From: Symbiodinium natans
Lineage: Eukaryota > Sar > Dinophyceae > Suessiales > Symbiodiniaceae
Length of the DNA: 15,000 bases
Reading direction: 5' to 3'
Assembly: GCA_905221605.1 (NCBI GenBank)
Contig: CAJNDS010001580.1
Span: 115,001-130,000, forward strand
A program made the position numbers and the translations under genes. Each line of letters starts with the position of its first letter. Within the stretch, counting starts at the first letter, position 1. The notes beneath the pieces were generated by a model. The model had not been told where the DNA came from. It searched no databases and saw only the letters and a program-made list of their open reading frames with translations. Positions 1-7,822 of this stretch are shown here, piece after piece.

Positions 1-660
1 GGGTTCCCTTTTCGGTTTCGGTCCTTTCTTGAGGGTTCCTTGGAATCGTGTTGGGCACTGCTTGGGTGTTCTGCCTTTTTGGATCCTCCCAGGAGTCTCA
101 GCAAAGGTTTGGGGAGGGTCGGCTTAGGGGTTAGGGTTCGTGCCGCTGCTCCACACTCTGCGTGCGAAAAAGCTTACGGGTGTCTCAAGATTGGGCCAAG
201 CGGCGTCGCAAAACACCATGACAGCTGCGCTAGACCTGCGAGGACATCAAGGGTTTGAAATGGTTAGGCTTTGGGGAGGCGAGGAGTGGGGTTTAGGTTG
301 GGGCTCAACGCGCGATGATGGTCCGAAACAGCTGCACCTCACTCGGGCTTTCAAAGTGAATGGACATGCTTTCGACAGCACATGTTTTGATTGCTGAGCC
401 CTTTTTTCAGCATATCGGCTTTGGTATTTCCTTCACGTTGTCAAGCGCTACTGCGCTAGTGCGAAAGTCTGTCGCCATCTGTTGTTGCTTTCCAGAGACG
501 TGAAATGCAAGAACTGTGTTCACATCCAAACGCGACAGTCCTCCGTGATTGCAGGCCGACAACGAAGATTTCGTATTCTGAATTGCTTCTGCCGACTTGT
601 TCAGGATACAGCTCTTAGCAAAAATGTTGCTTGGAACCTGGTCCCCTTAGCTGGGGACAA
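1..660. other. No recognisable gene; 3' flank of the RCC1-type gene
   Basis: Mixed-composition DNA with only traces of telomere-like sequence (GGGGTTAGGGTT near 126-137). Several short open frames of 60-85 codons exist but show no recognisable domain or codon pattern. A perfect 6-bp stem (GTCCCC at 641-646, GGGGAC at 653-658, 6-nt loop) lies about 45 bp beyond the stop codon of the minus-strand gene. It could be a 3'UTR hairpin, but it is too short to be sure. Confidence 0.4.
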
Positions 661-701
661 TATCGAATTAAGGAATTTCATCTCTTCTACATAAAAGCGC
701 G

Positions 702-2174
702 TCAGCCCTCGCTACTGTCCCCACCACCGCCAGCATTGTCGACCCAGGAGGCAGTTGCGCAGTCATCACCATCATCGCTCTGGCCACTACTGCAACCATG
801 GCCCCAGGTGACAACAGACCCATCAATGCGAATCGCAGCAAAAGTTGAGCAGAAGGCTTGGATCTTCTGCACGCCTTTCAACTCAGTCAACTCATCTTGG
901 ACACGACTGCTGTTGCTGGCTCCCCAGGTCACAACAGTCCCATCATCCAAAATGGCAGCGAAGGCATATGTGGATGCTTGGATCTGCTGCACACCCTTCA
1001 GCTGACTTCGGACGGCATTGCTATCACCGCCACAGTTAGCATCGCCCCAGGTCACAACAGACCCATCGGCCAGAATGGCAGCGAAAGCGCCGCTGGTAGC
1101 TTGGATCCGCTGTACGTTCTTGAGCTGGTCTTCCACACCACTGCAGTCGCCGCCGTTGCCTTCATCACCCCAGGTCACGACGGACCCATCGCCCAGAACG
1201 GCAGCAAATGCGAAATCGGTAGCTTGGATCTGCTGCACATCCTTCAGCCGATGTTGTGCATCACTGCTGTCGCCGCCGAGGCCACAACGGCCCCAGGTCA
1301 CAACAGACCCATCGCCCCGAATGGCAGCAAAAGACACCAAAGTTGCTTGGATCTGCCGCACCTCTTTGAGCTCATGTTGGACAGCACCACTGTCCCCACC
1401 ACGGGCTGCATTGCCCCAGGTCACAACGGACCCGTCGCGCAGAATGGCAGCAAAAGCCGACATGGTTGCTTGGATCTGCTGCACGCCCTTGAGCTCATTT
1501 TGGACAGCACTGCTGTCACCACCATTGTCAGTATCACCCCAGGTCACAACAGACCCATCACCGAGAATGGCAGCAAACGCTGTGTTGTGGGCTTGGATCT
1601 GTTGCACGTTCTTCAGCTGGTCTTGCACAGCACTGCTGTCTCCCCCATGGTCAATGGAACCCCACGTGACCACAGACCCATCGCCCAGAATGGCAGCAAA
1701 TGCTTCTTCGGATGCCTGGATCTGCTTCACGTCCATCAGCTGATGTTGCACATCACTGCTGTCGCCGCCAGAGTCAGCAGCTCCCGTGGTCACAACAGAC
1801 CCATCGTCCAGCACAAAAGCATTAGCCCACCCAGATGCCCTGATCTGACACACATCCTTTAGGAGTAGCTGCTGCTCGAGAGCACAGCAGTCCCCCCCGC
1901 CCCCCCATTCGCCGAGGATCGCAGCACAAGCAACAATGTTGGTGCGAACAGTGCTGCTGAGCTGCAAGGTGAGCGCAGCGCCACTCTGCAACCCAGACTC
2001 CTCGAGCGTGGCTGCTGCACGCAGAATGCCTGCAGAGGAGTCCAAGAGTCGGCCGCTGCCAACGTCCAAAGTCTTCTGTGCTCTGCTGTTGAGGGTGGCT
2101 ACAGACTCATCCGGTTCTGCTTCGACTGAAGCTGTCCTGCCACTTAGCAGGCTCACGTCAATGGCAAGGGGCAT
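702..2174 (-). CDS. Ubiquitin-like domain plus RCC1-type repeat protein (490 aa)
   Basis: Seen: one uninterrupted frame, ATG at 2174-2172 (first ATG after an in-frame stop at 2195-2193), TGA at 704-702. Residues 1 to about 74 follow the ubiquitin fold pattern (LLSGRTASVEAEPDESVATL, then a leucine-rich end at about 68-72) but lack a terminal Gly-Gly, so the domain is probably not cleaved off. Residues 83-458 are tandem repeats of consensus FAAILGDGSVVTWG…GGDSSAVQ.QLK.VQQIQA; the VVTWG core recurs at residues 127 (VVTTG), 168, 209, 250, 291, 332, 373, 414 and 454, almost exactly 41 apart. Known: such repeats form RCC1-like beta-propellers, as in RCC1, HERC and UVR8 proteins, which bind chromatin, GTPases or other partners. 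Inferred: a protein-interaction scaffold; substrate unknown. No HECT or RING domain, signal peptide or membrane segment is visible. It is intronless, compatible with an expanded or retroposed family. The C-terminus stops inside a GGDSS motif. Confidence 0.88.
   Translation of the reverse strand: MPLAIDVSLLSGRTASVEAEPDESVATLNSRAQKTLDVGSGRLLDSSAGILRAAATLEESGLQSGAALTLQLSSTVRTNIVACAAILGEWGGGGDCCALEQQLLLKDVCQIRASGWANAFVLDDGSVVTTGAADSGGDSSDVQHQLMDVKQIQASEEAFAAILGDGSVVTWGSIDHGGDSSAVQDQLKNVQQIQAHNTAFAAILGDGSVVTWGDTDNGGDSSAVQNELKGVQQIQATMSAFAAILRDGSVVTWGNAARGGDSGAVQHELKEVRQIQATLVSFAAIRGDGSVVTWGRCGLGGDSSDAQHRLKDVQQIQATDFAFAAVLGDGSVVTWGDEGNGGDCSGVEDQLKNVQRIQATSGAFAAILADGSVVTWGDANCGGDSNAVRSQLKGVQQIQASTYAFAAILDDGTVVTWGASNSSRVQDELTELKGVQKIQAFCSTFAAIRIDGSVVTWGHGCSSGQSDDGDDCATASWVDNAGGGGDSSEG
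801..1928 (-). repeat. 123-bp coding tandem repeat (RCC1-type units)
   Basis: Ten in-frame units encode the 41-residue RCC1-type repeat. Nine carry the VVT(W/T)G core. The first unit (residues 83-114) has lost about 8-10 residues around that core, reading AAILGEWGGGGD. The spacing is 41 residues from 127 to 414 and 40 for the last unit. The repetition also explains the long stop-free frames on the opposite strand between about 858 and 1862. Confidence 0.9.
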
Positions 2175-2195
2175 GATGCTGGCGGCGATGGATCA

Positions 2196-2700
2196 AAGGT
2201 TTAGGGCTTAAGGTCCGTGACTTCTATGCCCAAAAGGCTTGGCTTAGCAGACTTTGGGGCACTTGTGGTATGATGCCAGGGATCAAGCTTCACAACGAAA
2301 AAGGCTCAAAAGGGACCATAGGGCTGCGCTGCATCGGAAGGGCTGCTTCAGGTTTGGGAGTTGGGGTTCACGGGTTTGGGGTGCATCCTGATGGGTTTCG
2401 GGCTTCCGGGTTCAGGGTTTGAGGTTTAGGGGTTCTTGGGTTCGAGGGAAGCTGGGGGATGAGGTGGTGACTGAAGCAAGCATGGCTACTTCGACCCTGC
2501 AACGCCAAGGACAAGCAGATAAGGGCTTAGAGACAGCTAGGGTCTGGGGCCTAAAGTCAACGTCTGAATCGTAAGCCCCTTTCTATTTCAAGGCTCCTAT
2601 ACCTCATACGACAAGAATCATGCTCCTGTGTAAAGGCCGTGGGGCTAAAAATCCTCAGCGAGCCATTCCGGATCCATCAGCCAGTTTACCCAAAACCCAC
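2196..2700. other. 5' flank of the RCC1-type gene; degenerate telomere-like sequence
   Basis: Upstream of the minus-strand gene I see no clear promoter element. I searched for a relict dinoflagellate spliced leader upstream of the ATG and did not find one. Positions 2340-2445 carry degenerate G-strand motifs (GGGTTTGGGG, GGGTTCAGGG, TTTAGGGG). A CCCTAAA-like motif lies about 30 bp upstream of the start codon. The rest, 2460-2690, is unremarkable. Confidence 0.4.
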
Positions 2701-2735
2701 CCTAAACCTTAAACACTGGGAGGAGTTCCGAAATT

Positions 2736-2838
2736 CCCTAAACCCTAAACCCTAAACCCGAAACCCTACACCCGAAACCCTAAACCCTAAACCCTACCCC
2801 CTAAACCCTAAACCCTAGACCCTAAACCCAAACCCTAG
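2736..2838 (-). repeat. Telomere-like tract, CCCTAAA orientation, with variants
   Basis: About 14 units of CCCTAAA with variants such as CCCGAAA and CCCTACA. The end is abrupt, followed by a GC-rich stretch (2841-2905) and then G-strand motifs. Confidence 0.9.
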
Positions 2839-2913
2839 ACCATCATCAGCAGCGGCCTGAGGGCGCCATCTTGGAGAGAGACCAAGACGCAGCCTGCTTT
2901 CAGGGGGTTAAGG

Positions 2914-2934
2914 TTAGGGTTAAGCTTACCCTAA
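2914..2934. repeat. Near-palindromic telomere-motif inversion (G to C)
   Basis: TTAGGGT at 2914-2920 faces ACCCTAA at 2928-2934 across TAAGCTT, so the G-strand motif runs straight into the C-strand motif. This is the orientation seen at end-to-end telomere fusions, here in miniature. Confidence 0.6.
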
Positions 2935-2946
2935 AGCAAAACAGGC

Positions 2947-2995
2947 CCTAAACCCTAAACCCTAAACCCCCAACTAGGGGTTTAGGGTTGAGGGT
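2947..2995. repeat. Inverted telomere junction with 12-bp stem (C to G)
   Basis: CCCTAAA units from 2947 run into ACCCTAAACCCC (2959-2970), a 6-nt loop CAACTA (2971-2976), then the exact reverse complement GGGGTTTAGGGT (2977-2988). It is a perfect hairpin made of telomere sequence. Confidence 0.85.
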
Positions 2996-3187
2996 AGATT
3001 TGGGGAATCATACCCCCTGCCATCTACAAGTAAAACTCAAGCTGTCACCCTTCCACCCAAAACCCCAAAACCACATCCCAAGTTCCCCGGCAAGGCAGGC
3101 GCCTGCTCAACCCCAGATTGCAGGATTCTGGGTGTGGGCTCCGGGCTTAGTGGTGTTAGATTTGGGGTAGCTGGTGCTTGAACATGT

Positions 3188-3290
3188 CTCGGTAGCCCAG
3201 TAACCATATTGCAATAAGGGCACCCCTTTTTTGGTCTTTATTAGGGAACCCAGAGAAAAAAAAAGCAAAGGGTACCACTGGGGTACCAAG
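3188..3290. mobile_element. Foldback MITE family 1, copy A
   Basis: About 103 bp. The left end CTCGGTAGCCCAGT and the reverse complement of the right end CTTGGTACCCCAGT match at 12 of 14 positions. ATGT flanks it on both sides (3184-3187 and 3291-3294), a possible 4-bp target duplication. It shares an 18-bp exact block, GGTAGCCCAGTAACCATA, with the copy at 5372. It is non-coding and shows no transposase, so it would be non-autonomous. Confidence 0.65.
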
Positions 3291-3391
3291 ATGTCGGAGG
3301 TGGGTGCAGATGTCGGAATTTTCGAACAGACCCTGAAGGTAACCCGATTCCGTGGCCGTGGTGGGCACTGAAGGTTTAGGGAATTTCGAGT

Positions 3392-3448
3392 TTAGGGTTA
3401 ACCCCTAAGCTAAACCCTAAACCCTAAACCCTAAACCCTAAACCCTAG
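3392..3448. repeat. Telomere inversion (G to C) followed by CCCTAAA tract
   Basis: TTAGGGTTAACCCCTAA at 3392-3408 is a near-palindrome joining G-strand to C-strand motifs without a spacer. About five pure CCCTAAA units follow to 3448. Beyond 15 bp of T-rich sequence lies the 35-G homopolymer. Confidence 0.8.
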
Positions 3449-3461
3449 GTTTGTTTTTCTT

Positions 3462-3463
<2 letters not shown>

Positions 3464-3498
<35 letters not shown>
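3464..3498 (+). repeat. Poly-G homopolymer, 35 bases
   Basis: An uninterrupted run of 35 G is followed by further G-rich sequence to about 3520. It can form G-quadruplexes, and its exact length is the kind of detail an assembly may get wrong. Confidence 0.9.
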
Positions 3499-3499
<1 letters not shown>

Positions 3500-3604
3500 G
3501 GGAAGGGGGGGTAGGGGGGTTTAGCATACAAGCAAGCAAGCGCCCGTCCTGTGAGATGGCCTCCAGCAGCTCCCAGTGCCTGTCAGAAGGTGCAGATGCA
3601 TGCG

Positions 3605-3668
3605 TTGAGGGTTTAGGGTTGAGGGTTGAGGGTTGAGGGTTTAGGGTTGAGGGTTGAGGGTTTAGGGG
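3605..3668 (+). repeat. G-strand telomere-like tract with TTGAGGG variant
   Basis: Nine units alternate in clusters between TTTAGGG and TTGAGGG. The clustering of one variant suggests local unit duplication rather than random decay. Confidence 0.85.
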
Positions 3669-4138
3669 CCTTAATCAGAAATTGGAATACGATATTGGGG
3701 CTTTATAGTACACTTATCAAGGAACCCTACGAGAAATCATGCGTAACTGAACCTAGAACCCTAGCAAAATGATGGTGTTTTCTGATTCTTAGGAATTATA
3801 GTACCCACAAATTAAAGACTATTCCCAAGCATCCCTAAGAATGGGAGGGGCGGGGTGGATCGTGACGTATGATGGGACTCGGTCATGGAAGTTTACACTT
3901 GCAAAGGACATCTTGCGCCAGCAGCGAGAGTACGAACTCGAAGACCATTGAACCCCACATGCAAACCCACCTCGTCACTTGCAGGAAGCTCCTTCCTGCT
4001 TTACTTTCCTAAACCCCAACACAGACACACAAATCCTGAGACAGACTGCCCTCCCCAGAAGGTGCACACACCCACCCAGAAGTGGGCCCTTCTTGGGTAC
4101 TTCACCAAATTCGGATCCCCTTTTTGCGGGGCCCTGAT
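3669..4138. other. Gene-free stretch with small inverted repeats
   Basis: No recognisable gene. AATCAGAAA (3673-3681) is the exact inverse of TTTCTGATT (3779-3787), and ATTCTTAGG (near 3785) the inverse of CCTAAGAAT (near 3834), so the 3670-3845 segment may be a decayed foldback element. Positions 3885-4138 are ordinary mixed sequence. Open frames there lack any recognisable domain. Confidence 0.35.
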
Positions 4139-4256
4139 CTTGGTAGCCCAGCAACCATCTTATAACAAGGGCACCGTTTTGGGGGGGGGGGGTTGGTTCC
4201 TCTATAAGGATCCCAGAACCAAACAAAGGGTAAAGGGCACCACTGGGCTTACCAAG
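4139..4256. mobile_element. Foldback MITE family 1, copy B
   Basis: About 118 bp and the best-preserved copy. The left end CTTGGTAGCCCAG pairs with the right end CTGGGCTTACCAAG apart from one extra base. An internal stem TTGGTTC/GAACCAA and a 12-G run (4181-4192) lie inside. It shares GGGCACC, the T-rich centre, the (G)ATCCCAGAACCAAA-like block and the AAAGGG…CCACTGGG end with copy A. No clear target duplication is visible. Confidence 0.7.
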
Positions 4257-4447
4257 TCTTAGTATACGGCACAAAAAGGCTTCTAGGGCTTCCCTTTAAA
4301 ATGCTCTCAGCCAAGCTTTTCTGAAGAACCCCCTTGTGAAGGATACGCCTCATTGCGAGAACCCCGCAATATATGTTTATAGGATTCAAATCTGTGGGCT
4401 GCAGGGAACCTCCAGGGGCCACAGGCCCTGCAAGCCCTTTGTACTGC

Positions 4448-4511
4448 AGGTTCTTGCGGTTTGCGGGTTAGGGTCTGGGGCTGAGGGTTTAGGATTTGGG
4501 GGTTTATGGTT
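4448..4511 (+). repeat. Degenerate G-strand telomere-like tract
   Basis: Motifs GGGTTAGGG, GAGGGTTTAGG and TTGGGGGTTTATGG occur in succession. It is much decayed relative to the pure arrays. Confidence 0.5.
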
Positions 4512-4705
4512 CATGACCTAGGGGTGTCGCTTTTCAAGTGTTCCCATCGTTTTACAGGGAATGGCTGGGTCACATAAGGTGTTTGTGAAAGGCGGAGTTT
4601 TCCTGCTTCGACGCGCTGGCTTCAGGGCCGGACGGACGGTTCGCCAGGACCAGAGGCAGTTGAAGCCCCTCCCAGCAGGGCCCCCACCGTTGTTCTGCCG
4701 CCAAA

Positions 4706-4888
4706 CCCCCCCCCACCACCCCCCCCCCCCACCCCCCCCACCCCCCCCCACCCCCCCCCCACACCCCCCCCCACCCCCCCCCCACCCCCCCCCCCCCACC
4801 CCCCGCCCTCCCCCCCCCACACCCCCCCCCTCCCCCCTCCCCTCCCCCCACCACCTCCCCCCACCCCACCTCCCCCCTCCCCCCACCC
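4706..4888 (-). repeat. C-rich low-complexity tract (about 183 bp)
   Basis: Nearly all C, interrupted by single A or T roughly every 4-12 bases. Frames through it read as poly-proline or poly-glycine and are artefacts of composition. The opposite strand could form many G-quadruplexes. Confidence 0.9.
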
Positions 4889-4949
4889 TGCCGAAGAGTC
4901 GCCTTAAACCTTAAGGGGCTTGGCTCAACCCTACGATCACTCCAAGCCG

Positions 4950-5079
4950 AACCCAAAACCCAAAAAAACCCTCAACCCCAAAGCGTGAACCTTGAGCCCT
5001 AAACTAACCCTCAACCCCAAACCCCAAACCATAAACCATAAACCCGGAACCCTCAACCCTCAACCCTCAACCCAACCCT
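4950..5079 (-). repeat. Degenerate CCCTAAA-type tract (CCCTCAA, CCCCAAA variants)
   Basis: Repeated ACCCTCA, ACCCCAA and AACCATA motifs in C-strand orientation. A GC-rich island follows (5085-5170), then G-strand motifs at 5232-5255. Confidence 0.7.
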
Positions 5080-5371
5080 TATTGCTTGGGGTCCAGCGAC
5101 TTGGGCGCTGCGGAATCACCATGCTCACGCGGATGCGCTGGGCCGGGCCGAGGCGGGTCGCGTAGCGTTAAAATTAGGATCCCCTTATAATAAGGACCCC
5201 AATAAGATACCCCCAATATCGTAAACCTACATTTTGGGTTTAGGGTTAGGGGAGGCCTTGGAGGCTCTTGGAAGGCCGTGGACCCGAAAAAGGCTCGAAT
5301 CCTAAACCCTAAAGCCTAAAGCCCCAATCCCAAAAATCCTAGACGACCAAAGTAGGAGCAAGAGTCCTAAA

Positions 5372-5458
5372 CTTGGTAGCCCAGTAACCATACATTAAAA
5401 AGGCTACCCTTTTTTTGGGGTTGGTTACTTCATAAGGGAGCCTTGAACCCCCAAAAAA
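5372..5458. mobile_element. Foldback MITE family 1, copy C, 3' end replaced by a telomere tract
   Basis: The left end CTTGGTAGCCCAGTAACCAT (5372-5391), the poly-T centre, GGTTGGTTAC and the CATAAGGGAGCC block match copies A and B. The right terminal repeat is absent. At about 5458 the element passes directly into a pure CCCTAAA array, so the break lies at the telomere junction. Confidence 0.65.
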
Positions 5459-5527
5459 CCCTAAACCCTAAACCCTAAACCCTAAACCCTAAACCCTAAA
5501 CCCTAAACCCTAAACCCTAAACCCTAA
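5459..5527 (-). repeat. Pure CCCTAAA array (about 10 units)
   Basis: 69 bp of perfect 7-bp repeat without a variant, starting where the MITE copy breaks off. The purity suggests recent addition or recent copying. Confidence 0.95.
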
Positions 5528-5650
5528 CAGGGCAAAGGGGTAGAACGTTGCTACCCAGAAGAAACCTAACTTCGGCGCAGCCCTTGTGCACCCGCGCCTC
5601 AAGCCTAGAGCCGCGAACCCGAAGATGAGCTGGCCAGGGACGGATTGCAA

Positions 5651-5690
5651 CCCTAAACCCTAAACCCTAAACTCTACACCCGAAATCCTA
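5651..5690 (-). repeat. Short CCCTAAA tract
   Basis: Three perfect units, then decayed units (CTCTACA, CCCGAAAT). The 5528-5650 stretch before it is unique GC-rich sequence without a recognisable gene. Confidence 0.8.
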
Positions 5691-5739
5691 AGGGAGTTTT
5701 TCTTGGGGATTTGATAGGGCAGATTGAGGGGGTATTGCA

Positions 5740-5886
5740 ACCCTAGAGGGCTCCTCTTGGGGTTTTATTGGGGGGCTTTGTAAGGTTTTAAAAGGGGTTT
5801 GTTTTTCGGAAGATTTTTTGTGGGTTACAGGGCTTACAGGGTTTTAGGGGTCTTTATTGGGTTTTTATAGGGTTTGTAGGGTTCAA
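5740..5886 (+). repeat. Diverged G-strand tract (GGGTTTTATA type)
   Basis: Repeated GGGGTTTTATTGG, GGGTTACAGGG and GGGTTTTTATAGGG. It mirrors the CCCTATAAA-type diverged tracts at 6285-6520 and 10270-10890, in opposite orientation. Confidence 0.6.
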
Positions 5887-6284
5887 AAAGATTTAGGATT
5901 TATTGGCTGTTTTGGGCCTTCAGGAAAGCGGAGAAAACACGAAGCGACAGAAGGGGCGGTTGCCCATCTGTTCTGCCTTTCCCACGCACTGCGTGCTGTG
6001 GCCATATACTTGAGGGCACACGGGGCATATAGCCATGTAGATACGGCAGCCTCTGTGGCCGACATAGGGTTGGCTGAAGGACCTGAAACACCAACATACT
6101 GATCAGAATAGTTGCGAAGACTACTTACCTTTTTGAGGATTGGCTTGTTTTTGCCACTTCAAATGCCAAAGACCTACTTGCCTTGAAAATATCTTAAATG
6201 TGGCTTTGCTTATTGAGGGCTCCTTACAAAGCAAATCCAAGGAAGCCGAGCAGGAGAACTGCCCGCGGCGATTCTGAGGGTAAA
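5887..6284. other. Gene-free unique stretch
   Basis: Largely telomere-free. Open frames of 60-81 codons exist on both strands between 5857 and 6102, but none has a recognisable motif, and they start inside telomere-like sequence. Nothing else is identified. Confidence 0.35.
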
Positions 6285-6519
6285 CCTTATAACCTCAAAC
6301 CCTGACCCCCTGTGAACCCTGTAGACCGTAAACCCTAAAACTCCAAACCCTATAAACCTTCAAACCCCATAATCCCTTAAACCCTGTAAGCCCTACAAAC
6401 CCTATAAACCCCAAACCCTACAAACCCCTAAACCCTATATTCCCTTAAACGCTATATATCATCAGCCCTATAAACCCATAAACCCGATAATCTCTTAAAA
6501 CCTATAACCCCTAAACCTT
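6285..6519 (-). repeat. Diverged C-strand tract (CCCTATAAA type)
   Basis: Degenerate repeats such as CCCTATAAACC, CCCTACAAACC and CCCTTAAACC. It is the same sequence style as 10270-10890, and probably decayed telomere-like repeat expanded by an extra TA. Confidence 0.7.
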
Positions 6520-6610
6520 GGAATGTTTCCCCTTATACTAACAGTCCTTAAGATTAGAGTACCCCTTACTATAACCCCTACTAAGGACTGCTAGTAAGGG
6601 GGAATATCCC
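6520..6610. mobile_element. Foldback MITE family 2, copy 1
   Basis: About 91 bp. The left arm TTCCCCTTATACTAACAGTC and the inverse of the right arm (TTCCCCCTTACTAGCAGTC) are closely similar. Its centre, AGTACCCCTTA, matches the reverse complement of the centre of the copy at 11587-11683, so the two copies lie in opposite orientations. It is non-coding. Confidence 0.75.
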
Positions 6611-6676
6611 AACCCTAAACCCAAAACCCAAAACCCTAAGCCCCAAACCCTCGGAACCCTCTGAACCCCAAACCCC
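6611..6676 (-). repeat. Degenerate CCCTAAA tract
   Basis: Units CCCTAAA, CCCAAAA and CCCCAAA directly follow the MITE. A GC-rich island (6680-6765) then separates it from an opposing G-strand tract. Confidence 0.75.
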
Positions 6677-6764
6677 CAGAGTCTGCCACGGCCTTCAAAA
6701 GATCCTCGGGGCTGAAGCGCCAGATTCGGCCCTGCGCCGCGCGCGCGAGCGCCTCGAGAATTGA

Positions 6765-6935
6765 GGAGTTGAGGGTTTTTCAGGGTTTTTGAGGGTTTGG
6801 AGGGTTTGGGGGGTTTGGGGTTTGCCGGTTTGAGGGGTTTGATGGGTTTGAGGGTTTGAGGGGCTTCGGGAGCTTGGGGCAGCCCCCTAAGCCCCTGAAC
6901 TAAGGAATGTTTAGGGTCTTGGGGTTGAGGGTTCT
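6765..6935 (+). repeat. Degenerate G-strand tract (GGGTTTGAGG type)
   Basis: Repeated GAGGGTTTTTCAGGG, GGGTTTGGGG and GGGTTTGAGG follow a GC-rich island that includes CGCCGCGCGCGCGAGCGCC. Confidence 0.7.
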
Positions 6936-7551
6936 TAAAGCAGAATCAGGACCTTAAGAAAGTCTTGGGGGGGGGGGGGGTGTTTCCTTAAGCAAGGTGT
7001 TTGGGCCGGCGCCTGAATGGACCTCAAAAGCCCGAAGCCTCTCTTTGAAGATCGAGACGACTTGCCTCAACTCACCGAAACAACCCAAGCAAAGAAGGCA
7101 TCTGCATTTCAATAATCAGGATCCAACAGTTCAGGGTCCACTCCTTCCAGTAAGGTGCGTTGGCACCCTCTCCATACAGGGCTGTGGTGAAGTTTAGGGT
7201 ACGGGCATCAAGGAAACTGCCTTAACCAATGACTACCGGAAAAAGTTTTAGGTGTTTCTTTGAAAAAGGTGTGTTGGGACCCCGTGGCGCTGTTTAGAGT
7301 TTACGCGTGGAGGTGGCACATGCAGCTGTAGCGGGAGCCAGATGCGGGCCCCGCAGATGTATATGCGGGCCCATTGTGACGAATTTGGGCGCTGTCCTGC
7401 TTTGCATCCAAGATTTCACTCCTTCTTCACGAAGGGCGGCTGTCGAAAAAGCGTCGAAGAGCCTTTCACAAGGGCCAGCCAAGACCATCATCGCTGACTT
7501 CCACGGCCAGCGCCATGGCGCGTAAGGCAATGACACTCACAGCAGTGCGTT
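6936..7551. other. Mostly unique stretch with 14-G run and a small hairpin; no supported gene
   Basis: A 14-G homopolymer lies at 6967-6980. Positions 7300-7536 are GC-rich and open in frames on both strands (72-80 codons). The composition is compatible with exon remnants, but I recognise no domain and cannot choose a strand. GGGCCCCGCA (7346-7355) faces TGCGGGCCC (7364-7372), a hairpin with one bulge. Confidence 0.3.
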
Positions 7552-7598
7552 TTTAGTTTAGGGTTTAGGGTTTCGGGCTTGCGGTTTAGGGTTTAGCG
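7552..7598 (+). repeat. Short TTTAGGG tract
   Basis: About six units, two of them altered (TTTCGGG, CTTGCGG). Confidence 0.85.
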
Positions 7599-7701
7599 CT
7601 TGGGGCCAGAAAACGCCATAAACCCCTTCAACTCTACCCTCAACCATCGAACACCCGATGCAGCAGCCACTGGCTGGTAAGGCAGTGAAGTCCCTTCGCG
7701 G

Positions 7702-7822
7702 CCTAAACCCTAACCTTCAGTCCAGGGTTTAGGGTTTAGGTTTAGGGTTTAGGGTTTAGGGTTTAGGGTTTAGGGTTTAGGGTTTAGGGTTTAGGGTTTA
7801 GGGTTTAGGGTTTAGGGTTTAG
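7702..7822. repeat. C-to-G telomere inversion with long TTTAGGG array
   Basis: CCTAAACCCT (7702-7711) is followed after 12 nt by its inverse AGGGTTTAGG (7724-7733). Perfect TTTAGGG units then run from 7741 to 7822 (over 11 units), with a single 6-mer TTTAGG just before. Confidence 0.93.

Noticed and set aside
858-1862. Long open frame (334 codons) on the plus strand, and a 241-codon frame at 1018-1743
   Set aside because: Both lie antisense to the RCC1-type repeats. Because the 123-bp unit lacks stops in these frames, repetition keeps them open. The minus-strand product has a clear domain pattern, these do not.
2196-2262. Possible relict spliced leader upstream of the RCC1-type gene
   Set aside because: The minus strand contains AAGCCAAGCCTTTTGGGC, faintly like the dinoflagellate leader, but the match is too poor to claim.
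4518-4956. Glycine-rich and proline-rich frames on both strands
   Set aside because: They are translations of the C-rich low-complexity tract at 4706-4888, with no biased codon use or domain outside it.
5857-6102. 81-codon plus-strand frame
   Set aside because: It starts within diverged telomere-like sequence and has no motif.
7294-7536. Open frames of 72-80 codons on both strands in GC-rich DNA
   Set aside because: No recognisable domain, no way to choose the strand, and no splice context I can trust. Noted only as a possible exon remnant.
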